DNA of 64,000 nt from Candidatus Ichthyocystis hellenicum (lineage in GTDB: Bacteria > Pseudomonadota > Gammaproteobacteria > Burkholderiales > 2013Ark19i): NCBI RefSeq assembly GCF_001460935.1, contig NZ_LN906597.1, positions 544,768 to 608,767 of the forward strand. The letters run 5' to 3'. Positions 18,135-27,814 of the stretch are shown one piece after another; position 1 is the first letter of the stretch; the number at the start of each line of letters is the position of its first letter. Position numbers and translations under genes: made by a program. Below the pieces are notes generated by a model. The model searched no databases and was not told where the DNA came from. It saw only the letters and a list, made by a program, of their open reading frames with translations.

Positions 18135-19067
18135 TTATGTTTGTTTTTGGATGAATTTATCTGCCAAATTGAGCGTGAAGTCAGTTCCTTCTTCGATTTG
18201 TTTAAGACAAGAGGGGCAGGTGATATTTATCTCATTAAGATAACCGTCAATAATGTCAAGTCCAATCATTACTAGCGGTTTTTTGGCAAAAAATCCGGAA
18301 ACTTTTTCTCCAATTTTTTTCTCTTTCTCCGATAGAGGTTTGACCTGTCCAATTCCCCCTGCAGCAATGTTAGACCTAAAGTCATTTTTTTGAGGAAGTC
18401 GTTTTAGCCCAAACGGGATGACTTCACCTCGGACAACTATAACTCTTGTGTCCCCCACGTCATTTATTTGAGGTAGGAATTTCTGTAGCATGATCTTTTC
18501 AGTAAAGTGTTTGGTAAGAGTATCCAGAAGTAGGACCTTGTTTTTATCGTCCTCTCTTATTACGAACACCGCATCACCACCCATTCCGTTCAATTTTTTA
18601 GCAACTGTCACATTATGATGTAGAGAGAAGTTATACAATTGTTGCCGATTAGAACTTACGATCGTGGGGGCTATATCTTCAGGAAAATAGAAAATGGACA
18701 TCTTTTCATTAATTTTTTGAAGATGTTCCGGATCGTTGTGTACTGCTACCTTAGATTTGTTCTGCAGTAGCTGAAGAAGAACAGTGAGGTTGAGGTAATT
18801 CTGATCAAATGGGGGTTCTTTTCGAACGAAAATTTGGTCAAACTTGCGTAATAGAACCTCAGACGACATAGATACTATTCTGGCCGGTTCAAAGGCACTG
18901 ATCTGACGACATACCGTCAGCAATTCATTGTCTACAAAAGATATGTCTTCTATCTGGCAGAATGATACAGAATGGCCATTTTTGAATGCTTGACGCATTA
19001 TAAACAAAGAGGTATCTCGATCAAAAATGAGCCGTTCTGTTGGATCAATTATAAAGAGTAGGTTCAT
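18135..19067 (-). CDS. gshB: Glutathione synthase
   Basis: 310 residues, ATP-grasp enzyme joining gamma-glutamylcysteine and glycine. Starts MNLLFIIDPTERLIFDRDTS, the bacterial GshB start (DP, DT). NDPEHLQKINEKM corresponds to the N-P-x-x-L-R-x-x-N-E-K motif, KKLNGMGGDAVF to the glycine-rich ATP loop, and NDVGDTRVIVVRGE and SNIAAGG to substrate/Mg sites. Length normal. No gshA in the window. The ATG lies 2 bp after the TPR gene's stop, so the two are probably cotranscribed. Confidence 0.93.
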   Translation of the reverse strand: MNLLFIIDPTERLIFDRDTSLFIMRQAFKNGHSVSFCQIEDISFVDNELLTVCRQISAFEPARIVSMSSEVLLRKFDQIFVRKEPPFDQNYLNLTVLLQLLQNKSKVAVHNDPEHLQKINEKMSIFYFPEDIAPTIVSSNRQQLYNFSLHHNVTVAKKLNGMGGDAVFVIREDDKNKVLLLDTLTKHFTEKIMLQKFLPQINDVGDTRVIVVRGEVIPFGLKRLPQKNDFRSNIAAGGIGQVKPLSEKEKKIGEKVSGFFAKKPLVMIGLDIIDGYLNEINITCPSCLKQIEEGTDFTLNLADKFIQKQT

Positions 19068-19069
19068 GG

Positions 19070-19750
19070 TTATGACAGTGATGACAAGGCTTCTTTTGCT
19101 TCCCGTTTGCGACCTTCATCACCAATAGTATGAGATTTTCTAATGGGTAGGCTTAGTACTTCCTTAAATTTTTGACGAGCAAGAGTTTTATTTTTCTTTG
19201 CTATATAGTAGCTTGCAAGGTAGAAATTTGCATCAATATTTTTTGGATTTTGTGCTATAGCTTTGTCAATCATTTCCTTTGCTTTTTTCTTGTCTCCAAA
19301 TCCTAGGGGCCAAGATGGAACTCTTAGGTATAGGGCACCAAGAGTTATGTAAGCATAACCATCTAGAGCGCCAGGATCATTAGATGAAATTACCTCTAAT
19401 AGTAATTTACGTGCTTTTTTTGCTAAAGATAGTCCTCCCAAACCACCATTTTCTTTGGCTAGGAACGATAGTACTGCTGCATAAACAGTCTTATTAGCCG
19501 GCGACTGGTTATTTTTTAAGATAGCTTCCAATCTGGACGCAAGGGCTTCTGCCGATTTTTTTCTGTTGGAAGTTTGTATGTATCTTATTTTATTCATTTC
19601 TTCTAGCGCAGAGATAGCATCTTCAGATTGAGATGTTGACACAGCCATAGCGGGAGTACCTGGTGTGTTTTCAGCTATTGCAGGTGAAGTTAGTGTTGCA
19701 GTAGCTAAAATCAGGCACAAGCAGACGGAACAAGGAAGAATACGTTTCAT
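19070..19750 (-). CDS. Periplasmic tetratricopeptide-repeat protein
   Basis: 226 residues. Signal peptide with cleavage near SPAIAENT. The helical body has TPR-like spacing, clearest at GYAYITLGALYLRVPSWPLG and NIDANFYLASYYIAKKNKTL, where A-x-x-x-L-G-x-x-Y patterns repeat. Such proteins are usually periplasmic adaptors; the partner is unknown. AAGGGATATC precedes the ATG. It lies directly upstream of gshB. Confidence 0.75.
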   Translation of the reverse strand: MKRILPCSVCLCLILATATLTSPAIAENTPGTPAMAVSTSQSEDAISALEEMNKIRYIQTSNRKKSAEALASRLEAILKNNQSPANKTVYAAVLSFLAKENGGLGGLSLAKKARKLLLEVISSNDPGALDGYAYITLGALYLRVPSWPLGFGDKKKAKEMIDKAIAQNPKNIDANFYLASYYIAKKNKTLARQKFKEVLSLPIRKSHTIGDEGRKREAKEALSSLS

Positions 19751-19844
19751 GATATCCCTTAGAAGATTTGAGTATGTAATAAGATAATATATTTTTGTGC
19801 TTAATGCGATAAAGTAACAGATTAGTCCGGTATTTCTTTATACT

Positions 19845-20981
19845 CTATAGCTGTCCGTAGGAGTGTAATCCTGATAGGAAGATGTTTACCCCTAGGAATG
19901 CGAATAGTGTTATTACTAAGCCGATTACTGTCCACCACGCCATAACTTTGTAGTTAAATTTGTGTATAAACCTGGCATGTAGCCATGCAGCATAGTTTAG
20001 CCATACAATTAGTGCCCATGTTTCTTTGGGGTCCCATTGCCAGTATGAGCCCCATGCGTCTGCCGCCCATAAGGCTCCTAGTATTGTTGCCAAGGTGAAG
20101 AACATAAACCCAGATGAAATGAGTTGATAGATGAGAGTTTCCAATGTTAGCAGGGGGGGGAGTGATTTTATTAAGTTTTTTTCTTTTAAAATCCAGGCAC
20201 ATCCTACCATAGCCGCCGCAGAGAAACATCCGTAACCGATAAAATTTGCCGGAACATGTATTTTCATCCAATAAGACTGTAGTGCAGGTACCAGTGGTGC
20301 TATTAGGTATGATTTACGGGTTGCTCCATACCAAATCATGAATAATCCCGCAATTACAACTATCGGAATAATTATAGCTCCTAAATTTGGTATCGATAAT
20401 TTTCTCTCATACCAAAGAGAAACTAGAGCTGTTACAACCATAAACAGAATGAATACTTCATATAAGTTGGAAAAAGGTATGTGGCCAATATCATTTCCCA
20501 TGATGTAGGATTCGTACCATCGTACAAGTAGGCCTGATAATCCACATCCTACTGCTAACCAGGTAAGCTTAGTTCTAGATGTGTCTGGGCGCTTAACTAG
20601 GTCTATCCAGTGCGCTATCATTGCCATGAAGAATATGATAAACATCCATCCGATTAAGCATTGGCTGGAAATGAAGTACTTAAGCCAAAATGAATGGTCA
20701 ATGTTTTCGAGTTGATTTTGGTAGAGATTGCAGGCAAATGTAGCAGTTACAACGGACAGATTGATGGTTATGAATAACTCAGTCCAAAAAAAGTAGGACA
20801 GCAAAAATAGAGCTAAAACTATGCTGCCAACAGCGATTGTAGGTAGAGTTGGTGGATAAATCGCTTGGCTGTGTAAAAAATGGGATAGAAAAACAGATGT
20901 GAGAAAAAAGTTTAGGCAAAATAACACCAATATCCATAGATCTTGTTTAACCATGTGGCGTAGCTTGTTCATTCTGACCAT
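19845..20981 (-). CDS. ccsB: Cytochrome c biogenesis protein CcsB/ResC (CcsA family haem handler)
   Basis: 378 residues, polytopic membrane protein of System II cytochrome c maturation, moving haem to the periplasmic face. The tryptophan-rich haem motif SYWQWDPKETWALIVW is intact near residue 310, with further conserved histidines such as WLHARF. About eight TM segments. Its ATG (20981) overlaps the resB stop by 13 bp; another ATG at 20972 would make an ATGA overlap, but AAGGA spacing favours 20981. Forms the CcsBA-type complex with ResB. Confidence 0.92.
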   Translation of the reverse strand: MVRMNKLRHMVKQDLWILVLFCLNFFLTSVFLSHFLHSQAIYPPTLPTIAVGSIVLALFLLSYFFWTELFITINLSVVTATFACNLYQNQLENIDHSFWLKYFISSQCLIGWMFIIFFMAMIAHWIDLVKRPDTSRTKLTWLAVGCGLSGLLVRWYESYIMGNDIGHIPFSNLYEVFILFMVVTALVSLWYERKLSIPNLGAIIIPIVVIAGLFMIWYGATRKSYLIAPLVPALQSYWMKIHVPANFIGYGCFSAAAMVGCAWILKEKNLIKSLPPLLTLETLIYQLISSGFMFFTLATILGALWAADAWGSYWQWDPKETWALIVWLNYAAWLHARFIHKFNYKVMAWWTVIGLVITLFAFLGVNIFLSGLHSYGQL

Positions 20982-22945
20982 GCTTCAATTTCCTTAATAA
21001 GTTTTTCGATTATTTGCTCCAAATCGTCGTGCTGGTCGTTTTTTTTGGCTATGAGAACTTCATTCAGGCCGAATTCTCTATGTTGTACAAGAACGAATAC
21101 TTTTTGTTCACGGATGTATAACATAATTATCACACCTGCAATTAGGAATATAGAGCCAAAGTAAATGAAGAATAGTCCTGGAGATTTTGTGATTTCTAGG
21201 ATACTGACAGTTGCAGATTTGTATTCAGACAATAGTGTGATGAATGTAGATGTATATTCAAATCCGTCTGAAATTGATAAAAGATGGTCCCAGAAGCGAG
21301 AGGTATCGCTTTGTCCTAGGTAATGTTGCCAGACAAAGAAGCATAATTTTTCGAATATCTTGATTAAATTTTCCTGGTCCTTGGATAGGGTTTTTTGCGT
21401 ACTTGTTATATGAATAATATCAAATATTCCCCTAAATCCATGTTCCGAGAAGGATGATAGCATTTTGCTTAATAATACTGATACATGAATCTTATTTTCT
21501 GTGGAAGCAGTACTTTGTTTCAAGAAAGAGGAGATGATTTCTGGTCTGTAGCGTTGATTTATGAGGTGATTGCGGAAGTTGAAAAAGGTTCTTAGGTCAC
21601 CATTAGCATTAGTTGGTATTTTCCAGTAGCTAAAATTATCATCTAAATTTTTGCGTACGCCCAGAAATATCCAAAAACGATCCTGTACTTTTATCGGGTG
21701 AGCAAAATTGTGATACTCAATAATTTTTCCACTTGGGCTCATAATCGTGTAAGTGAAGCTGGGTCCTAGATCGGTAAACTTCTGCGATGATAAAGTTCCA
21801 GCGGAAGAAAAAAAGCGAGTTATAGGAGATGTGTTGGAGGGTTTGTTTATTTTTCCATCTATAAATAACGTATTTTCAATATTTTTTTCCTTAAAGCTGG
21901 TTATTTCCATTATGTTTCCGTGTTGCAGTGGTATTTTTTGTCCGACTTTCAATTGGATACGGTTTTTAGTTTCGGTTTGTACTTTGGTTAAAGGTAATAA
22001 AGATATTGTTAAACTAGTGCTTTCATTGGAGAAGCTAGACTGGTAAATGCTGAAGTCTTTGTAGCGTAATGGGTGGTTTACAGAAATATTTCTTTCAAAA
22101 ATTTTGTGAGAAAATTTATCTTTAATCCAAATTGAACTGCTAAATTGCCTGGGTGTTCCGTTTGGATACCAATCGATATCGAAGCTTTTTATACCAATGA
22201 AGAAGGGTAACTTTTGTATTATTGTTCCCCCGTTAATATTTACAATTCCACCGTCGATTACGGTGTTGGGGGCTAGAAATGCCTGGGCACGGTAGCTAAT
22301 AGAGCTATCATAGATTATATTTTTATAAGTGTATTTTGTTTCCGTGGCATCTAGTGGTTTCTTGTTTTCTATGCTCATTTTAAGAACTAGGGGAAGGTGG
22401 CCATCTATCATTGCTCCCAAGCATATAGTAATAATGGCGGAGTGGGCTAGAAAATAGCCAATGAAGCGCCATGACTTTTTTTTCCCAACTATGTAGGTTA
22501 AGCTTTTTTTTTCATCCGGGGTTGAAACTACGAGATAACCATTTTTTTTTAGGTAGTTTACGATGGCTAGGTTCAGGGAATCTGGTGGGATTTTGTATGA
22601 TCCTTTGGATTCAGCCGTACGGATAAGATTCTTCGGAAATTTGAAATTTTTCCATCCCTTCATAGCCGATGGGATTTGACGGTACAGACAGAATGATATC
22701 GATGTTATTAGCACGGCTATGATGGTAATGTACCAAACAGAGTTGTATACGTTGTAGAGTCCTAAATATTTGAAAAATGGAAACCAAAATACCCCAAACT
22801 GCCTGACATAGTTGGCCTCTGGTTGATCTTGCTGGAGTACCGTTCCTATTACCGATGCCGCAGACAAAATTATCAACAGGCTGACAGCAAACCCCATTGA
22901 TGAAAGCAGGGAGCGCCAACGGAGGATGGAGGGGGGCAGTTTCAT
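20969..22945 (-). CDS. resB: Cytochrome c biogenesis protein ResB
   Basis: 658 residues from ATG 22945; a TTG at 22984 gives 13 more residues without RBS. N-terminal LSSMGFAVSLLIILSAASVIGTVLQQ is the hallmark of ResB/Ccs1, followed by FFKYLGLYNVYNSVWYI. A large periplasmic domain follows and the last TM lies near GLFFIYFGSIFLIAGV. ResB holds apocytochrome and haem during ligation with CcsB. Next upstream gene in the operon is the cytochrome c it may mature. Confidence 0.92.
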   Translation of the reverse strand: MKLPPSILRWRSLLSSMGFAVSLLIILSAASVIGTVLQQDQPEANYVRQFGVFWFPFFKYLGLYNVYNSVWYITIIAVLITSISFCLYRQIPSAMKGWKNFKFPKNLIRTAESKGSYKIPPDSLNLAIVNYLKKNGYLVVSTPDEKKSLTYIVGKKKSWRFIGYFLAHSAIITICLGAMIDGHLPLVLKMSIENKKPLDATETKYTYKNIIYDSSISYRAQAFLAPNTVIDGGIVNINGGTIIQKLPFFIGIKSFDIDWYPNGTPRQFSSSIWIKDKFSHKIFERNISVNHPLRYKDFSIYQSSFSNESTSLTISLLPLTKVQTETKNRIQLKVGQKIPLQHGNIMEITSFKEKNIENTLFIDGKINKPSNTSPITRFFSSAGTLSSQKFTDLGPSFTYTIMSPSGKIIEYHNFAHPIKVQDRFWIFLGVRKNLDDNFSYWKIPTNANGDLRTFFNFRNHLINQRYRPEIISSFLKQSTASTENKIHVSVLLSKMLSSFSEHGFRGIFDIIHITSTQKTLSKDQENLIKIFEKLCFFVWQHYLGQSDTSRFWDHLLSISDGFEYTSTFITLLSEYKSATVSILEITKSPGLFFIYFGSIFLIAGVIIMLYIREQKVFVLVQHREFGLNEVLIAKKNDQHDDLEQIIEKLIKEIEAWSE

Positions 22946-23011
22946 CTGTGTTGTTCTCTTCTTACCGTACCAATAGATTCCCAAAACATCAGATTTAGAT
23001 GCTGCTGTAGG

Positions 23012-23716
23012 TCATTGTTTTCCAGTTAGGAAGTCTGAGTCTGGATTAAAGTCCAGACCAGAGGCATACACAGAAACGGCCATCATGTCTTCATCTGTTA
23101 ATCGGGATGCTATGGTTTTCATCATGTCCGCTGGTCCTCCAGGGCGCTTTCCGTCACGAAATTTTTTCAGTTGCTTGTCCAAGTATTGTGCTTGTTGTCC
23201 ACCCAGTCTAGGGAACAATTTTGGTATGCCTTGACCAACTACCCCGTGACAGGCAGAACAAGCTGGTACGTGAGATTCGTGAATTCCTTCGTGCCAAATT
23301 TTTTCTCCCCTTTTTAGCAAGTCTGGGACTGCTTTTATGGGTGTTATTCTGGTTTTGTATCCATGGTACATGCTGCCAAAATTAACCATAGAGGTATCAT
23401 CCAGTACATCTGCCAAGGGAGACATGTAGATAGCGTAACGCTTGTATACATAATTGCCCTTTGAATCGAGAACAGGCTTATTATCTTTGTCAGTAATATG
23501 TGCAAAATTCCGCAGTTGTTCGGTAATGTACTCCGGAATTTGCCCAGCAATTGATGGCCCTATTAGCCAATTTCCTTTGTCATCGCGCCCGTTGCCGTCT
23601 GTCCCGTGGCATTGAGCACAGTTCCTGTTTACAGTGGGTTGCTGTTCAGATGCCCAGCAAAGATTGCATGCCAAAACGAGGAGTAGATAAAAAACTACCC
23701 TAAATGGTCTAAACAT
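23012..23716 (-). CDS. Cytochrome c4-type diheme cytochrome c
   Basis: 234 residues from ATG 23716 (GGAG at 7 nt; the TTG at 23728 is unlikely). Signal peptide ending near CWASE, then two c-type haem sites: CAQCH and CSACH, each followed by a G-rich cytochrome c4 loop (GTDGNGR and GVVGQGI). Distal methionines appear in YMSPLADVL and near MMAVSVYA. Carries electrons in the periplasm toward terminal oxidases. Same strand as, and next to, resB-ccsB. Confidence 0.9.
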   Translation of the reverse strand: MFRPFRVVFYLLLVLACNLCWASEQQPTVNRNCAQCHGTDGNGRDDKGNWLIGPSIAGQIPEYITEQLRNFAHITDKDNKPVLDSKGNYVYKRYAIYMSPLADVLDDTSMVNFGSMYHGYKTRITPIKAVPDLLKRGEKIWHEGIHESHVPACSACHGVVGQGIPKLFPRLGGQQAQYLDKQLKKFRDGKRPGGPADMMKTIASRLTDEDMMAVSVYASGLDFNPDSDFLTGKQ

Positions 23717-23830
23717 GATGTACTCCAAATACTATTTGCAAGAGAATTGGTACACTAGGGGAAAAGGTTATCTATCTAATCTGAGCTACCTATGTGCCAG
23801 TTTAGTCTCAAAAATTACCACAGGATCTAT

Positions 23831-24424
23831 ATGATACACGGCATAGACTATTTTAGCACTGTTGTGCGTCGAGAAGACCTTCCTCGTTCTTTATTGCCGG
23901 AAGTTGCTATTGTTGGGCGTTCTAATTGTGGTAAATCTACACTTATAAATTTATTGGCGTCCAAACGACGTTTGGCTTATTCTAGCAAGACCCCAGGATG
24001 TACTCGTACTCTCAACTTTTTTTTGATACCCGAACGAGGTTTTTTGGTGGATCTGCCTGGATATGGATTTTCTAAGGTTGCTAGATCAGAAAAAAATTTG
24101 TGGGCTGGGTTTATTGAGGACTATTTGCTGACGAGATCGAATTTATCTGGCTTGATTTTGCTCCTCGATATAAGACGCGAAGTTACATCTTTGGATGAAA
24201 AATTTATTTTATGGTTTTCTCAGACTGGTGTTCCCATCCACATTGTGTTGAGTAAATCTGATAAATTTTCGGAAAGTCAGTGCCGACGTGTGTCAGATAG
24301 CGTAAGAAATTATGTTACTACCAGATTAGTCGGGGCAAACATATTGCCAGTGTTTAGCTTGATTTCTAGCCTCCGTAGGACAGGGATAGATTCATTGACG
24401 AATGTAATAAAAAGTTGGTTCTAA
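23831..24424 (+). CDS. engB: Ribosome biogenesis GTPase EngB/YsxC/YihA
   Basis: 197 residues from ATG 23831 (CAGGA 7 nt upstream); an ATG at 23792 adds 13 residues outside the family. P-loop GRSNCGKST, switch II DLPGYG, NKxD equivalent SKSDK, all in family order. Assists 50S subunit assembly. Divergent from the cytochrome gene with about 115 bp between, as in many Betaproteobacteria. Confidence 0.93.
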   Translation: MIHGIDYFSTVVRREDLPRSLLPEVAIVGRSNCGKSTLINLLASKRRLAYSSKTPGCTRTLNFFLIPERGFLVDLPGYGFSKVARSEKNLWAGFIEDYLLTRSNLSGLILLLDIRREVTSLDEKFILWFSQTGVPIHIVLSKSDKFSESQCRRVSDSVRNYVTTRLVGANILPVFSLISSLRRTGIDSLTNVIKSWF

Positions 24425-24439
24425 GGTGAGTTGGTCTTT

Positions 24440-25456
24440 ATGAGAGCGTATTTTTCACATAGGTCTTTTCCTGCTACGCGCTTGCGTCGACTCAGGAAAA
24501 ACTGGTTTTCTCGGGCATTAGTTCAGGAATCTTCTTTGAGCGTTGGTGACATGATTCTTCCCGTTTTTATATGTGAGGGAGAAAGCGTGGAGAGCAGTGT
24601 TCCCTGTATGCCTAATGTTTTTTGCTATTCCCTGGACAGATTGATGTTTTATCTGGAGAAGGTCGTTACTGCGGGTATTCCGGCGATTGAGCTTTTTCCA
24701 AGAATTAATTCAGATGTTAAGGATCTTACTGGATCTCAAGCACTGATGGAAGACGATATAGTTTGCAAAGCCGTACGTGCAATTAAGGGTAATTTCCCTG
24801 ATTTAGGAGTTATGACCGATGTGGCACTAGATCCTTATACTTCTAATGGCCAGGATGGCATTGTGGATGAGTTTGGATACGTTATAAATGACGCTACTAA
24901 TGATATTCTCGTTAAGCAGGCATTGAATCATGTGTGCGCAGGTGCAGATATGGTTTCCCCATCTGATATGATGGATGGTAGGGTTTTATGTATACGCCAG
25001 GCTCTTGAGTTGAATAATTTTCACAATGCAATTATAGTCGCACACTCTGCAAAATATGCTTCTGCGCTGTATGGCCCGTTTCGTTATGCTGTTGGGAGTT
25101 CCGTCAATTTGGGGCGTGCTACAAAGGAAACGTATCAGCTGGATCCAGCTAACCGCAGCGAAGCTTTAAGCGAAGCTTGTCTGGATCTAACTGAAGGAGC
25201 AGATGTGGTTTTGGTCAAGCCGGGGTTGCCATATCTTGATGTTTTGTATGCTATTAAAGATCTTCTTGGTGCGCCCACCTTTGTTTATCATGTTAGTGGT
25301 GAATACTCTATGATTAAATCTGCGGCGCAAGCTGGATTTATAGACGAAAAAAAGGTTGTACTAGAGTCGTTGTTGGCTTTTAAGCGTGCGGGGGCAGATG
25401 CGATATTGACTTATTATGCTCTTGATGTTGCCAATTGGCTCTGCGAGGCAGGGTAG
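24440..25456 (+). CDS. hemB: Delta-aminolevulinic acid dehydratase (porphobilinogen synthase)
   Basis: 338 residues from ATG 24440 (a TTG at 24431 is less likely). Condenses two 5-aminolevulinates to porphobilinogen in haem synthesis. Schiff-base lysines are visible in HSAKYAS (about 205) and LVKPGLPYLD (about 260). The metal loop DVALDPYTSNGQDGI lacks the cysteine triad, so this is the Mg/non-zinc type. Fits with the cytochrome c genes alongside. Its 3' end overlaps convergent anmK by 43 bp. Confidence 0.94.
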   Translation: MRAYFSHRSFPATRLRRLRKNWFSRALVQESSLSVGDMILPVFICEGESVESSVPCMPNVFCYSLDRLMFYLEKVVTAGIPAIELFPRINSDVKDLTGSQALMEDDIVCKAVRAIKGNFPDLGVMTDVALDPYTSNGQDGIVDEFGYVINDATNDILVKQALNHVCAGADMVSPSDMMDGRVLCIRQALELNNFHNAIIVAHSAKYASALYGPFRYAVGSSVNLGRATKETYQLDPANRSEALSEACLDLTEGADVVLVKPGLPYLDVLYAIKDLLGAPTFVYHVSGEYSMIKSAAQAGFIDEKKVVLESLLAFKRAGADAILTYYALDVANWLCEAG

Positions 25457-26553
25457 AGAGCGCCCAAAATTTTGGAAACGGGGTTGCTTCCTGTTACCTG
25501 ATGGGTTGCTACGGGCTCACCTAGTATGTGTTTTACTGCCAGCCATCCCATAAGACAACATTCCACGTATTCTGGTTTTATTCCTAAGGCTTCTACCGAC
25601 AATACTTTGCGGCGTTTATTTAGTTCTGATATTCTCTTCCTTAGATAACCATTCTTTGTTCCACCTCCGCAAAGATATATGGCTTCTGTGTTTGGAGCGA
25701 ACGTATCTACGGTTTGTTTGCATAGCGTAGCCGTGAGTTCGGCCAGCGTGTTTTGCACGTCCAAGGGGCATATTCCAGGGTGTTTGTTGATCTTATCCTT
25801 TAGCCAGTTCATATTAAATACCTCTTGTCCGGTGCTTTTGGGGGGCGGGTAACTAAAGAAGGCGTCCTTTAGCAGGGATGCCAAAAATTCTTTGTTTAGG
25901 TGTCCTTGTTGCGCCCAATTACCGTCAATGTCGAAAGATCCATTTTTATGCTCTCTGTACCAGCTATCCATTAGCGTCATTCCCGGTCCCATATCCCATC
26001 CTCGTGAAGTATCCGATAGCACCGTGATATTGGCAATGCCCCCAAGGTTAATTATGGCCCTTTTTTCCTCCGGAGACAGGAAAGCGGCGCTGTGGAATAT
26101 CGGTGCAAGTGGAGCCCCAGTCCCTCCATTAGCAATATCTGCGTTTCTAATATCACCAACTACGGAAATTCCAGTGAGGTGTGCAAGTCGGGCATAGTTG
26201 CAAATTTGAAGTGAGTAGAGCGGTGGTTGATGCCAAAGTGTTTGTCCGTGAGCCCCTATGATGTTAACTTCCCGCTTAAGTTGGTGGGATTGATCAATTA
26301 AGGTACTGCATACTAGCAGGTACTCGTCGGCAATTTTTGTTGATAGTTCGCAAAAATCTGCTAAGGATACTTTACCGGATTGCCGAATGTTATCTATCCT
26401 ATTGCGCAGCTGATCGCTGAATGCTGTAGATGCTTGTGCTAGAATCTGGAACTTGTTTTCATATGCCATCAAAACGCCGTCTACACCGTCTAAACTGCTT
26501 CCTGACATGAGGCCGATTGAAGTAATAGTGTATTTATCATCGCGAGTTAACAT
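25414..26553 (-). CDS. anmK: Anhydro-N-acetylmuramic acid kinase
   Basis: 379 residues, typical length. GLMSGSSLDGVDGVL at the N-terminus is the ATP phosphate loop; GAHGQTLWHQPP, GDIRNADIANGGTGAPL and LNLGGIANIT-like INLGGIANIT follow in family order. Phosphorylates 1,6-anhydroMurNAc during cell-wall recycling, so the organism still makes and recycles peptidoglycan. Divergent from tyrS with 29 bp between starts, a pairing seen elsewhere in Betaproteobacteria. Confidence 0.94.
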   Translation of the reverse strand: MLTRDDKYTITSIGLMSGSSLDGVDGVLMAYENKFQILAQASTAFSDQLRNRIDNIRQSGKVSLADFCELSTKIADEYLLVCSTLIDQSHQLKREVNIIGAHGQTLWHQPPLYSLQICNYARLAHLTGISVVGDIRNADIANGGTGAPLAPIFHSAAFLSPEEKRAIINLGGIANITVLSDTSRGWDMGPGMTLMDSWYREHKNGSFDIDGNWAQQGHLNKEFLASLLKDAFFSYPPPKSTGQEVFNMNWLKDKINKHPGICPLDVQNTLAELTATLCKQTVDTFAPNTEAIYLCGGGTKNGYLRKRISELNKRRKVLSVEALGIKPEYVECCLMGWLAVKHILGEPVATHQVTGSNPVSKILGALYPASQSQLATSRA

Positions 26554-26582
26554 GAATTTTCCGAGAAAACAAGGTTTATGCT

Positions 26583-27788
26583 ATGCACCAAATGCTAAAT
26601 GAGCACATGTTGTGTCTTGCCCCTAAGGCAAAGGAGTTTATAGCTGACGAACACCTATTAAAGAAGCTTAATCTAGGGTGTCCTCTTAATGTTAAAGCTG
26701 GTTTTGACCCAACCGCTCCCGATTTGCACTTGGGTCACACGATTGTACTGGATCAGCTGAAAATATTCCAAGACCAAGGCCACAAAGTAATCGTTGTTAT
26801 AGGTGATTTTACAGCAAAGATAGGTGATCCGACTGGGAAAAATGCTACTCGTCCTGCCTTGAGTGATGAGTTAATTAACTTTAATACCGTGACTTACTGT
26901 GATCAAGCCTTCAAAATTCTTGATAAAGACAAAACTCAGATAGTTTTTAATAGTCAATGGTTGGATAAGCTTGGTGCTTCAGGATTGATAAACCTATCAT
27001 CTCAGTACACAGTTGCAAGGATGCTTGAACGGGACGATTTTCAAAAGAGATTTTCCTCAAATAAGTCCATTGCTATTCATGAATTTTTATATCCGTTACT
27101 TCAGGGTTATGATTCTGTTGCTTTGGAAGCGGACGTTGAAGTAGGGGGTATAGATCAGAAATTTAATTTATTGATGGGCAGAGAATTGCAGAGAACTTAC
27201 TCTCAGATACCACAAAGTATAATAATGTTGCCCCTATTGGAGGGGTTAGATGGAGTTAATAAGATGTCAAAATCTTTGGGTAACTACATTGGTATTACTG
27301 ATGATTCGAAGCAGATGTTTGGCAAAGTGATGTCAATTTCAGATGACCTTATGTGGCGTTACTTTGAAATGCTTTCAACCTGTTCAAATGACGAACTCTT
27401 GGATAGTAAAAATGCTGTTTCCTCGGGTGATAAAAACCCTAGGGATCTGAAGGTGTCATTGGCCAAGGAATTGGTTTGTCGCTACTGGTCACATGATCAT
27501 GCTTTTCAGGCCGAGCAATCTTTTTTTCGTCAATTTAGTGCGAATGAAGTTCCAGATGATGTTCCGGAAATGGAAATTGCTGCTGGTGATGGTTGTGCTA
27601 TTTCTGTGGTTAAGGTTCTGAAACTGTCCGGGTTAGTTGATAGTCATAGTGAGGCTTCGCGTATGATTCAGCAAGGAGCCGTAAGGTGTAATAAAGATCG
27701 AGTGTTGGACAAGGATTTGTTATTGCCCTTGGGTAAATTTTTGATTCAGGTTGGAAAAAGGAAATTTTGTTGGGTTACTGTTTCCTGA
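26583..27788 (+). CDS. tyrS: Tyrosyl-tRNA synthetase
   Basis: 401 residues. Class I signature HLGH in [11 protein letters not shown] (about 47-50) and KMSKS in [10 protein letters not shown] (about 227-231). C-terminal S4-like RNA-binding domain from about 335 ([16 protein letters not shown]). Family and length normal for the TyrZ-like group. dusA follows 26 bp later on the same strand. Confidence 0.95.
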   Translation: MHQMLNEHMLCLAPKAKEFIADEHLLKKLNLGCPLNVKAGFDPTAPDLHLGHTIVLDQLKIFQDQGHKVIVVIGDFTAKIGDPTGKNATRPALSDELINFNTVTYCDQAFKILDKDKTQIVFNSQWLDKLGASGLINLSSQYTVARMLERDDFQKRFSSNKSIAIHEFLYPLLQGYDSVALEADVEVGGIDQKFNLLMGRELQRTYSQIPQSIIMLPLLEGLDGVNKMSKSLGNYIGITDDSKQMFGKVMSISDDLMWRYFEMLSTCSNDELLDSKNAVSSGDKNPRDLKVSLAKELVCRYWSHDHAFQAEQSFFRQFSANEVPDDVPEMEIAAGDGCAISVVKVLKLSGLVDSHSEASRMIQQGAVRCNKDRVLDKDLLLPLGKFLIQVGKRKFCWVTVS

Positions 27789-27814
27789 TGCCAATGCTTT
27801 AGTTTTGGGTGAAT